From Bacteroidota bacterium (GTDB lineage: Bacteria > Bacteroidota > Bacteroidia > Chitinophagales > Chitinophagaceae), in assembly GCA_013285855.1 (NCBI GenBank), contig JABDGW010000001.1, positions 6,424-70,423 of the forward strand: 64,000 nt of DNA, given 5' to 3'. Below are positions 38,571-47,519 of the stretch, piece by piece. The notes under the pieces were generated by a model that was not told the DNA's origin, did not search any database, and saw only the letters and a list, made by a program, of their open reading frames with translations. A program made the translations under genes and the position numbers. Within the stretch, counting starts at the first letter, position 1; each line of letters starts with the position of its first letter.

Positions 38571-39473
38571 TTACTGACTTTTCTTATTTACAAGATAAAC
38601 GCCGGCAAGAATGATAAACAAACACCCGATTTCCGGCACCGTTACTTTTTCGCCGAAAATTAAACCCCATAATACAGCAATAAAAGGAATGCCATACGTA
38701 ACAAGCGACGCGAATATAGATCCTGCTGTTTTCACCAATTTATAAAACCAAACGGAGGCCAATGCTGTACCCAATGCACCAAGTATAAATGATGCAAGAA
38801 TAGAAAAGGGAATATTGTTTTGTAAAAGTGACAAATTAAAAAAACCTGTGCCTGCCAATATTAAAATGCATACAGGTATAAAAAAACTAAAGGCAACAGC
38901 AGCAATCTGCACCGATGGAATTTCTTTTAAATAACGGCTTACCACATGCACATTTGTACCATAGCAAACTGTTGCAACAAGCACCAATGATGCATAAGAA
39001 AGATTGTCAAAACTTATTCCGCCTTCAGCAGCAAAAGGCAACAATACTAATCCTATAAAGCCAACAATAACACCAAAAATTTTTTGCCATGTTATTTTTA
39101 ATTGAAAGAATGCTACGCCAATAAGAATAGCACATAAAGGAGTTAAGGCGTTTAAAATAGAAGTAAGAGAACTATTAATTTTAATTTCAGCCAAACAATA
39201 TAAATAAGCAGGAAAAAAATTACCAAGCAAACCAGCTATCACTACAGTCAACACTTTATTTTTTGGAATAAGCTTCCATCCTTTTACGGCAAAAGGCAAC
39301 ATCACCAACCCGGCGCTTAATATTCTTATTGATGCAACCTGGTAAGCAGTTAAATGTTGCATCCCAATCTTCATTAAAATAAAAGAGCTTCCCCAAATTA
39401 AAGAGAGCAAAATAAACAGCAGCCATTTGGATGTTTGCGCTTTCAAAAAAAAGTTTGCGCAAATGTCATACAT
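38571..39473 (-). CDS. EamA/DMT superfamily transporter
   Basis: SLIWGSSFILMKIGMQHLTAYQVASIRILSAG. Confidence 0.85.
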   Translation of the reverse strand: MYDICANFFLKAQTSKWLLFILLSLIWGSSFILMKIGMQHLTAYQVASIRILSAGLVMLPFAVKGWKLIPKNKVLTVVIAGLLGNFFPAYLYCLAEIKINSSLTSILNALTPLCAILIGVAFFQLKITWQKIFGVIVGFIGLVLLPFAAEGGISFDNLSYASLVLVATVCYGTNVHVVSRYLKEIPSVQIAAVAFSFFIPVCILILAGTGFFNLSLLQNNIPFSILASFILGALGTALASVWFYKLVKTAGSIFASLVTYGIPFIAVLWGLIFGEKVTVPEIGCLFIILAGVYLVNKKSQ

Positions 39474-39488
39474 TCATCACAAAAAATA

Positions 39489-40232
39489 ATGAGTGATGTA
39501 CAGTTGGATAAAATAGATACAAGAGCGCCTGAAAAAGCTGATAAAGACAAAACAAAAGCAAAAATAAAATTGATACTTGAAGAGCTGAATGAACTTCAAA
39601 ACATTTTATATGCTGAGAACAAACATGCTGTTTTAATAATAATACAAGGCATGGATGCCAGCGGCAAAGATGGTGTGATACGTAATGTATTTGGTAATCT
39701 TAATCCGCAAGGTGTATTGGTACAATCTTTTAAAGAACCCGAGCCGGAAGAACTTGCACACGATTTTTTATGGCGCATACATAAACACGCACCCGCAAAA
39801 GGCATGATCCAGGTTTTCAACAGGTCGCACTACGAAGATATTTTAATAACAAGAGTACATAAAATAATAGATGATGAAACTGCGCATAAACGCATGAAAG
39901 CAATTAATGATTTTGAAGAATTGCTTGCAGATAATAATACAATCATCTTAAAATTTTACCTGCACGTTTCTGCCAAAGAGCAGCATGAGCGCCTGGAAGA
40001 AAGGATACATGATGTAACAAAGCAATGGAAATACAATGAGCAGGATTTTATTGAAGCCGCACTTAGAAAAGAATATATAAATGTTTATGAAGACTGTTTT
40101 AAACATTGCGATAAAATTGAATGGACAATTGTACCGGCAGATCAAAACTGGTATAAGGAATATATAATTGCCTTTGCTTTATGTGAAGCACTGAAAAAAT
40201 TACATCTTCAATACCCGGGTTTAAAAAAATAA
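39489..40232 (+). CDS. ppk2: Polyphosphate kinase 2 family protein (start 39489 preferred)
   Basis: IIIQGMDASGKDGVIRNVFGNLNPQGVLVQSFKEPE; HYEDILITRVH. Confidence 0.9.
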   Translation: MSDVQLDKIDTRAPEKADKDKTKAKIKLILEELNELQNILYAENKHAVLIIIQGMDASGKDGVIRNVFGNLNPQGVLVQSFKEPEPEELAHDFLWRIHKHAPAKGMIQVFNRSHYEDILITRVHKIIDDETAHKRMKAINDFEELLADNNTIILKFYLHVSAKEQHERLEERIHDVTKQWKYNEQDFIEAALRKEYINVYEDCFKHCDKIEWTIVPADQNWYKEYIIAFALCEALKKLHLQYPGLKK

Positions 40233-40289
40233 ACCATGTTGCTATTATAAAAAATATATACATTCATATTCATATTAAAAAAGTAACCT

Positions 40290-40724
40290 ATGGGATTTGT
40301 AAAAGAATTTAAAGAGTTTGCCTTAAAAGGAAATGTTATTGACCTGGCCGTTGGTGTTATCATCGGCGGTGCATTTGGAAAAATAATTGATTCTGTAGTA
40401 AACGATTTAATTATGCCAATTGTATCTGCCATTATTGGCTCGCCAGATTTCAGCAGCTTATTTCTTGTTCTTAAAGGCAACGTTCCAGAAGGTACGCCGC
40501 TTGCTGATGCAAAAAAAATTCCCCATGCAGTAGTACTTGCTTATGGAAATTTTATAACTGTAGCTATTAATTTTCTTTTGCTTGCTATAATAATTTTTTT
40601 AATGATAAAAGCTATTAACCGCTTAAAACGCAAGGAGGCAGATGTGCCGCCATCTCCGCCGTCACCATCAAGCACAGACCAGTTGCTTATGGAAATCCGC
40701 GATGAACTGAAGAATAAAGCTTAA
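40290..40724 (+). CDS. mscL: Large-conductance mechanosensitive channel
   Basis: [43 protein letters not shown]. Confidence 0.97.
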   Translation: MGFVKEFKEFALKGNVIDLAVGVIIGGAFGKIIDSVVNDLIMPIVSAIIGSPDFSSLFLVLKGNVPEGTPLADAKKIPHAVVLAYGNFITVAINFLLLAIIIFLMIKAINRLKRKEADVPPSPPSPSSTDQLLMEIRDELKNKA

Positions 40725-40824
40725 GGCCGTTTCACTATTTATATTGTGTAAAACTCACTTTCGCAGTGTACAATTCTCTAACTACATTGCGGCAGCTATA
40801 ATAATTATTTTTTAAAAGCAAACA

Positions 40825-41610
40825 GTGAACACAGAAACTTATCAAATAAAATTACCGCAGTTCGAAGGCCCGTTTGACCTGCTGTTATTTTTTATTGAAC
40901 GTGATGAACTTGACATTTATAATATTCCCATCAGCAGGATAACGAAAGACTTTCTTGATTATATTCATCAGCAGGAAAAACTAAACATTGAATTAAGCAG
41001 CGAATTCATTCTTTTTATATCAACCCTAATGCGTATAAAAGCAAAAATGCTTTTGCCGCGCAAAGAAATAGATGCCGAAGGAAATGAAATTGATCCTCGA
41101 CGGGAGTTAATTGATAAGATTCTTGAATACAAAAAATTTAAAGAAGCTGCCACGCAAATGGTTGAACTGGAAGCCATGCGCATGCTAATGATGAAACGCG
41201 GCAATCTGCAAAAAGAATTGATGCAGGTTGGTGAAGATGCTGCTGACGGAACGGAAATACAAACAGTAACATTGTTTCGTTTAATGAAAGCTTTTGAGCG
41301 TGTAATAAAACGTATGCAGGAGCGGCAAAACAAACCTGTGCATACGGTTATACAGTATAATTATACTATTGAAGCCAGCCGTGAATTTATGCTGAACATA
41401 GTACAGCAGCAGCACTCTGTTTCTTTTGAAAAAGTTTTTGAACTATGTGAGAATCGTATTCATGCCATCTTTCTTTTTCTTTCATTGCTTGAATTGGTGC
41501 AATTGAATTATATGATGATATTAAGCGGTGAAGGCCGGAATAATTTTATATTGGAATGGAATGATAAAAGAGAAGATATTGTTGCCGCTGAGGCTGAAAC
41601 CCAACACTAA
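40825..41610 (+). CDS. scpA: Segregation and condensation protein A
   Basis: IKLPQFEGPFDLLLFFIERDELDIYNIPISRITKDFLDYI. Confidence 0.93.
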   Translation: MNTETYQIKLPQFEGPFDLLLFFIERDELDIYNIPISRITKDFLDYIHQQEKLNIELSSEFILFISTLMRIKAKMLLPRKEIDAEGNEIDPRRELIDKILEYKKFKEAATQMVELEAMRMLMMKRGNLQKELMQVGEDAADGTEIQTVTLFRLMKAFERVIKRMQERQNKPVHTVIQYNYTIEASREFMLNIVQQQHSVSFEKVFELCENRIHAIFLFLSLLELVQLNYMMILSGEGRNNFILEWNDKREDIVAAEAETQH

Positions 41611-41756
41611 ATTTTACTGAATTTTCAAGCGTAATAAATTATAAAACTTCCTGCGCGCTTAACTGTCTGTTTGATATTGCGCTTTCATATATTTTGTAAA
41701 GAGGAAATTGATCTGTTCTCATACTCTTTCCGTATTTAAAAGAAAGCAAATTTGTA

Positions 41757-43706
41757 ATGATCAATACCAGAGCAAAGCTTTTTTCAAACTTTCATAAACA
41801 AAAGTTTTTGTGGCTGCTTGTATGCACCATGCACGCGTGTTTGTGTTTTTCACAAACAAAACATCTTGATAGTTTGCGCACCAATATCCTGCTTGCAAAA
41901 GATGATCATCAAAAATTAGAAGCGGTTTTTGCTTTGTGCAATGAAGCGAATTCTTTAAACCCGGATACTTTATATAAATATTGCACACTTGCAAAAATAA
42001 TTGCTACACAAAGAGGAAATAAAAATGATGTAATTCAGTCGGACTTATATAAGACGCAATTTTTTTTAAGGAAAGGACAGTTTGAATATGCTGAAGATTT
42101 GGATGATTCTTGCCTTTTTGTTATAAATAATACTGATAATATAAAGCTTAAAAACCGGTTCCTCATTTTAAGATCGAACCTGCTTATAAGATTGGACAGG
42201 CAAAAGGAATCAATGAGCAACAGCCTGCAGTTATTAAGTACGGCTGAAAAAATAAAAGATGTAGAAACGCAGGTGCGTGCAAAAATTTTAATTGGTTGGG
42301 CATATATGGAACTTGGCCAAAACCGCGATGCGCTCAATTGGTTCTTCACTGCTGAAAAACAACAAAAAACTTTACCTCAAAATCAATGGCAACCATTTTT
42401 GTATTCAAACATTGCAGCAGTATATAATGAGCTTAAGAAAAATGACTCCGCAGAATTCTATATAAAAAAATCTTTGAACGAAGCGCTTGCTATCAACGAT
42501 CTTTCTTACCTCGCTAACACATATTTTATTTACGGCGGCATTTGCGCTGATCTGCATGAAACAGCTAAAGCTGAAATGCTTTTAAAAAAAGGATTACAGG
42601 TAAGAGAAATTATTGGCGATCCTTTTTACATCGTTTCAGATATGTATCAAATGGGTTTGTTTTATGCAGATAACAATGAAACAGACAAAGGCATTGCTGC
42701 ATTGCAGGAAGGTATTTCAATGGCCTATAAAAACGGGCTGTTGGAAAAGCTTCCTATTTTATATACTGCGCTTGCAAGAAATTATAAGCTTGCGGGCAAC
42801 TATGTTCAATATAGTAAAACTGTAGATACGCTTTTGCTGCTGAAGGATTCTTTATACAAAAAAAATTCTGCAGATGCACTTGCAGAAATGCAGACAAAAT
42901 ATGAGGTTCAGAAAAAAGAAAATACAATTATTAAGCAGCACTATGATCTTGCAAAAAAGGATCTTTTTATATATGCAATCGGCGGGTTATTGGCAATAAC
43001 GCTGTTAAGTGGCTTTTTCTTTTTTCAGAACCGGAGAAAAAATCAGCGGTTAAAATTACAGGCGATAGAAATGGAGCAAAAGAAAAAATTAACCCATGCA
43101 GTAATGAAAGCAGAAGAAGACGAGCGTAAACGCATAGCGGAAGATCTGCACGACAGCGTGGCGCAAAAAATGGTAGTTGCTAAACTTAATCTTGAAGCGC
43201 TTGGAAATAGTTTAGAACTGGCAGATCAGAAAAAAACAATTTATAACAACATTAATGCGTTGTTAAAAGAATCAACAGCTGAAGTGAGAAGTTTAAGTCA
43301 CAGTATGATGCCGCATGCTTTTGAGCTTTATGGATTAACGAATTCAGTAAAAGATTTTCTTGATAAGATACACAAGAAAGATTTGAAAATAAATTTTAAT
43401 GCAGAAGGAGATTTTTCTGTGATTAAAGAGAACAAAGCATTATTGATTTATCGCATTATGCAGGAATGCATACAAAATGTATTAAAACATTCTGCTGCAA
43501 CAAGGCTTGATATATCAATGACCTGTGCAAATAACGAAGCTGATATTTTAATAGAAGACAATGGGTGCGGTTTTAATAAAAATGAAATAAATTATGGAAC
43601 CGGTTTAAAAAATATACAGTCAAGAATAGAATTCTTAAATGGTAAATCAGATATAAATAGCACACCCGGTAAAGGAACGGTTGTTGCTATCTACATATCT
43701 TTATAA
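41757..43706 (+). CDS. TPR-containing sensor histidine kinase (HisKA_3/NarX-like)
   Basis: DERKRIAEDLHDSVAQKMVVAKLNLE; GTGLKNIQSRIEFLNGKSDINSTPGKGTVVAI. Confidence 0.92.
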   Translation: MINTRAKLFSNFHKQKFLWLLVCTMHACLCFSQTKHLDSLRTNILLAKDDHQKLEAVFALCNEANSLNPDTLYKYCTLAKIIATQRGNKNDVIQSDLYKTQFFLRKGQFEYAEDLDDSCLFVINNTDNIKLKNRFLILRSNLLIRLDRQKESMSNSLQLLSTAEKIKDVETQVRAKILIGWAYMELGQNRDALNWFFTAEKQQKTLPQNQWQPFLYSNIAAVYNELKKNDSAEFYIKKSLNEALAINDLSYLANTYFIYGGICADLHETAKAEMLLKKGLQVREIIGDPFYIVSDMYQMGLFYADNNETDKGIAALQEGISMAYKNGLLEKLPILYTALARNYKLAGNYVQYSKTVDTLLLLKDSLYKKNSADALAEMQTKYEVQKKENTIIKQHYDLAKKDLFIYAIGGLLAITLLSGFFFFQNRRKNQRLKLQAIEMEQKKKLTHAVMKAEEDERKRIAEDLHDSVAQKMVVAKLNLEALGNSLELADQKKTIYNNINALLKESTAEVRSLSHSMMPHAFELYGLTNSVKDFLDKIHKKDLKINFNAEGDFSVIKENKALLIYRIMQECIQNVLKHSAATRLDISMTCANNEADILIEDNGCGFNKNEINYGTGLKNIQSRIEFLNGKSDINSTPGKGTVVAIYISL

Positions 43707-43733
43707 GAACAAATAATTATTTAAATTTTCTAA

Positions 43734-44381
43734 GTGAGTGAACCTATAATACATCTTGCAATTTTGGATGATCACCAGATAGTGATTGATGGCCTTAAAT
43801 TATTATTACAGGCTGCTCCCGAATTGAATATTGATGCTGAAGCAAACTCGGCAGAAGAAATGCTTGAACAGCTTAAAACAAAAAAAATAGATGTTATTCT
43901 TACTGATATAACAATGCCGCATGGTATGAACGGCTATGATTTTTCACTTAAAATAAAACAGGAAATGCCTGAGATAAAAATACTGGCGCTTTCCATGAGT
44001 GAAGAATGAGGAATGATCACCCGGATGATTGAAACAGCTAAGGTAGATGGCTATATTCCCAAGTCTGCAGGCCAGCAGGAATTGCTAACAGCCATCAAAG
44101 AAATTTCTTCAGGAAGAAAATATTTTTCTACCGATGCGTTGCAGCAATATGAAATATATAAGCATACTAAAAATGAAAACCAGGAACTGAATCTTACGCC
44201 GAGAGAATTAGAAATTATTCAGTGCATTATAAAATATTACAGCAATAAGCAAATTGCAGACACCCTTTTTATAAGTGAGCGCACTGTTGAAACACACCGC
44301 AAAAATATCTACCGTAAAACCCAAACAAAAGGCGAAGCTTCGCTAATACAATTTGTAAGAGAACACAACATACTATCTTAA
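43734..44381 (+). pseudogene. NarL/LuxR-family response regulator interrupted by one in-frame TGA (44007-44009)
   Basis: Receiver half ...ILALSMSEE-TGA-GMITRMIETAKVDGYIPKSAG... then HTH half LTPRELEIIQCIIKYYSNKQIADTLFISERTVETHRKNIYRKT; both halves in the same frame. Confidence 0.8.
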
Positions 44382-44577
44382 ACGAGCAACCCATTCTTCT
44401 AAAAGCCGTATGTATTAAACGATTCGTGCCTTATAAATTTACCCAAGTTTGGGTATTGACTTTCTCGTCATCATCATTATACATTTGATAATTGAAAAAA
44501 CTGCTTTTTTAATCTTGCAAACCAATACTTAATAAATTTTCACTTTTTATCCTTTAATCAAACATAAAATCGTTCAA

Positions 44578-47319
44578 ATGAAACAAAAAATTTTACTCTT
44601 ATTGCTGCTCGCAGGTATTTTTTTCAGCGCTGCAAAAGCAAATGAAAGCGAGCCAAACGATACAAGGGCACAGGCAAATGTGCTGCCGCTAAATGGTAAT
44701 AATACCGGAGCAATTGGAACAGCTACTGATGTGGATTGGTATAAAGTAACCACTACTACTGATGGACAACTGAATCTTACGCTTGCCGTATCAAATGGGT
44801 TATATACTTATTTCACTATTTATGATAATGACGGAACAACAGTGCTGCAATCAACTTATACTGCAGGTACTTCTTCTTATAGTGTAGATGGATTGGCTGT
44901 AGGTACATATTATATACAAATCTACCCTTATTATCCAGGGCAGATGCCTGCTTACACGCTGTCAAATACACTAACTGCTGCCACACCGGCAAATGATGCA
45001 GAGCCTGACAGTACCCGTGCACAAGCCCTCGTACTTCCGCTTAATGGAAGCAAAACCGGGCATATTGGTTATTATTACAATCATCACCGCGACTCAGTTG
45101 ATGTATACAAAGTAACAACTACCGCTGACGGAAGGCTTCGTTTAACAATGGCATCTGCAAATGGCCAGAATGTATATATTGATCTTTATGATAATAATGG
45201 AACCATTTTATTAGGAAGTGCTTATACAGCGGGTACTGCAGTTTTGGTAGATAAAGATGGTTTAGCTGCAGGAACTTATTATGTAAGAATACACACTTAT
45301 TATACAACTGAGTTTGCACCATATACTTTATCAGATAGCTTATTTGTACCAACCATTGCAAACGATGTTGAACCAGACAGTACTCGTGCACAAGCCCTTG
45401 TACTCCCGCTTAATGGAAGTAAAACCGGCCATATAGGTTATTATTATAATAATCACCGGGATAGTGTTGATTGGTACAAAGTGACTACTAATGCAGACGG
45501 CAGGTTGCGCTTAACTATGACATCTGCAAATGGTCAGAATGTATATGCTAATCTTTTTGATAATAACGGCACCACTTTATTGGCTAGTGCCTATACCGCC
45601 AGTTCTGCTGTTTTGGTAAATCTGGATGGTCTTGCCGCCGGCACTTATTATATAAGAGTAAATACATATTATAATACTGAATTTGCACCCTATACTTTAT
45701 CGGATAGTTTATTTAAACCAACTGAGGCAAATGATGCAGAACCGGACAGCACAAAAGCTACAGCGCTTACTTTGCCTTTAAATGGAAGTGTTACGGGGCA
45801 TGTTAATTACTATTATAATAATCACCGCGACTCAGTTGATGAATATAAACTCACAACAAATGCTGATGGAAACATTAATTTAAATCTTTCCATACTAAAT
45901 AATACGCCTGTTTTCTTTAATTTATACGATAATGATGGCACAACATTATTACATCAGCAATATACACCTGGTAATGACAACTATAATGTAGACGGGCTTG
46001 CGCAGGGTACTTATTATGTAAAGGTTTTCACTTACTATAATAACCAGTTTGCTCCATATACATTAAAAAATACATTGTCAACTTATAATGCCAATGATGC
46101 AGAACCAAATAAATATGCAAAACAGGCGAAAACCCTCAATTCAGACCAGGATAACTCCGGGCATGTGAATTTTTATTACAACAATGTTCGTGATAGTATA
46201 GATTGGTTCAAGATTAATTACACAGGTAAGAATGGTAATATGTCTGTAACATTAAAAGTTATACAAAATATTACCGGAGCTGCCCAGAATGCCTACATGC
46301 AAATTTACAAAGACACTACAGTTGCTCCTGTTTACAGTGCTTACACTACCACTACTGAAACAGCAAACTTAACAGGCCTTGCACAAGGGTATTATTATGT
46401 TCGCATTTTTGAATATTTTAATAATCAATTTACAGCTTATACTGTAACACCAACTTTCGTTCAAACAAAAGCGCTAATTGTAACCACTTCTTATGATACA
46501 ATACCAAACTGCTCATTAAATACAATTACATATAAGTTAAGCAAGAGTCATTCGCCTTACAGCGTTACATTGTTTAGGTTTGGCACCCGCTATACTACAG
46601 CATCTGCAAAAGGTGGCACTATAACATTTGACAGCCTGCCTGTTGGTATATATTACGCAACAGTTTATGGCGACGGCGCAACAGGTACTGCAAAAGGAAG
46701 AAGCGATACTATTTCACTAATGGCTGCGCCAACAAATACACAAACGTTAACAATAAAAGCCACACAGGCAAAGCTTAGCTGGACCAAAGTGACATGCGCA
46801 TCTTATGATTCAGTTCAGTATCGTGTGCATGGTACAGGTGCATGGACAGGAATTGCCACAACCGGCAATGTTGCGAGCTATATACTAACGGGACTTACAC
46901 CTAATACATCTTACGACTGGCGTGTTGCAGCTATTGATTCAGAGGATGGAATGTCTGTAATAAGCGCCTTTACAAGTGTTGTTACATTTGCCACATCTGC
47001 TTCACTTGTTGCTGATGAAAACAACAACCAGGAAGATGTTAGTGTAAATAACAAGAATGCAGGTTTGATAAACGTTTCACCAAATCCTGTCAGCAGCTAT
47101 TTTACTATTCATCACAAAATATCAACACAACAAAAACTAACTGCTTCATTGTTTGATTTTAGTGGAAAAGCAGTTTGGTCATCCGGTTCAATAAATGCCG
47201 ATGCACTAAACGGCAAGAAAGTAATAGTAAACCAGTTTGGAAGCGGCTTGTATTATCTTAAAATAACTGATGCACAGGGTGCAGTTTTAGGAACTATAAA
47301 AGTTTCCATAACAAAATAA
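44578..47319 (+). CDS. Secreted multi-domain protein with tandem PPC-like domains, Fn3 and type IX secretion C-terminal sorting domain
   Basis: Repeated NDAEPDSTRAQALVLPLNGSKTGHIGYYYN..RDSVD blocks; C-terminus INVSPNPVSSYFTI...GLYYLKITDAQGAVLGTIKVSI. Confidence 0.9.
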   Translation: MKQKILLLLLLAGIFFSAAKANESEPNDTRAQANVLPLNGNNTGAIGTATDVDWYKVTTTTDGQLNLTLAVSNGLYTYFTIYDNDGTTVLQSTYTAGTSSYSVDGLAVGTYYIQIYPYYPGQMPAYTLSNTLTAATPANDAEPDSTRAQALVLPLNGSKTGHIGYYYNHHRDSVDVYKVTTTADGRLRLTMASANGQNVYIDLYDNNGTILLGSAYTAGTAVLVDKDGLAAGTYYVRIHTYYTTEFAPYTLSDSLFVPTIANDVEPDSTRAQALVLPLNGSKTGHIGYYYNNHRDSVDWYKVTTNADGRLRLTMTSANGQNVYANLFDNNGTTLLASAYTASSAVLVNLDGLAAGTYYIRVNTYYNTEFAPYTLSDSLFKPTEANDAEPDSTKATALTLPLNGSVTGHVNYYYNNHRDSVDEYKLTTNADGNINLNLSILNNTPVFFNLYDNDGTTLLHQQYTPGNDNYNVDGLAQGTYYVKVFTYYNNQFAPYTLKNTLSTYNANDAEPNKYAKQAKTLNSDQDNSGHVNFYYNNVRDSIDWFKINYTGKNGNMSVTLKVIQNITGAAQNAYMQIYKDTTVAPVYSAYTTTTETANLTGLAQGYYYVRIFEYFNNQFTAYTVTPTFVQTKALIVTTSYDTIPNCSLNTITYKLSKSHSPYSVTLFRFGTRYTTASAKGGTITFDSLPVGIYYATVYGDGATGTAKGRSDTISLMAAPTNTQTLTIKATQAKLSWTKVTCASYDSVQYRVHGTGAWTGIATTGNVASYILTGLTPNTSYDWRVAAIDSEDGMSVISAFTSVVTFATSASLVADENNNQEDVSVNNKNAGLINVSPNPVSSYFTIHHKISTQQKLTASLFDFSGKAVWSSGSINADALNGKKVIVNQFGSGLYYLKITDAQGAVLGTIKVSITK
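44999..45720 (+). repeat. Tandem ~360-bp intragenic duplication (PPC-like domains)
   Basis: Two consecutive blocks ANDxEPDSTRAQALVLPLNGSKTGHIGYYYNxHRDSVDxYKVTTxADGRLRLTMxSANGQNVY... closely similar in protein and DNA. Confidence 0.85.
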
Positions 47320-47340
47320 ACTACCCTATACTAAACATGA

Positions 47341-47369
47341 AACCCGTTGTAAAAACAGCGGGTTTTTTT
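47341..47369 (+). terminator. Rho-independent terminator
   Basis: AACCCGTTGT-aaaa-ACAGCGGGTTTTTTT. Confidence 0.85.
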
Positions 47370-47519
47370 ATTCTAATTTTATGGATGCACTCAGCATATA
47401 ACAGTGAACAAATTATTTGGTTTGCAGTTGCATTAATAATTGTTTACATCAGAAAGTGGTTTTGTAATTTTAAGTGCATTTACAGTAATTAAGTTTAAAT
47501 CGTATTTAGTACTTGCCTC

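Noticed and set aside
44007-44009. Selenocysteine or TGA-tryptophan recoding
   Set aside because: Other genes use TGG normally and TGA as stop. No SECIS-like element or Sec enzyme context was seen, so a simple nonsense change is more likely.
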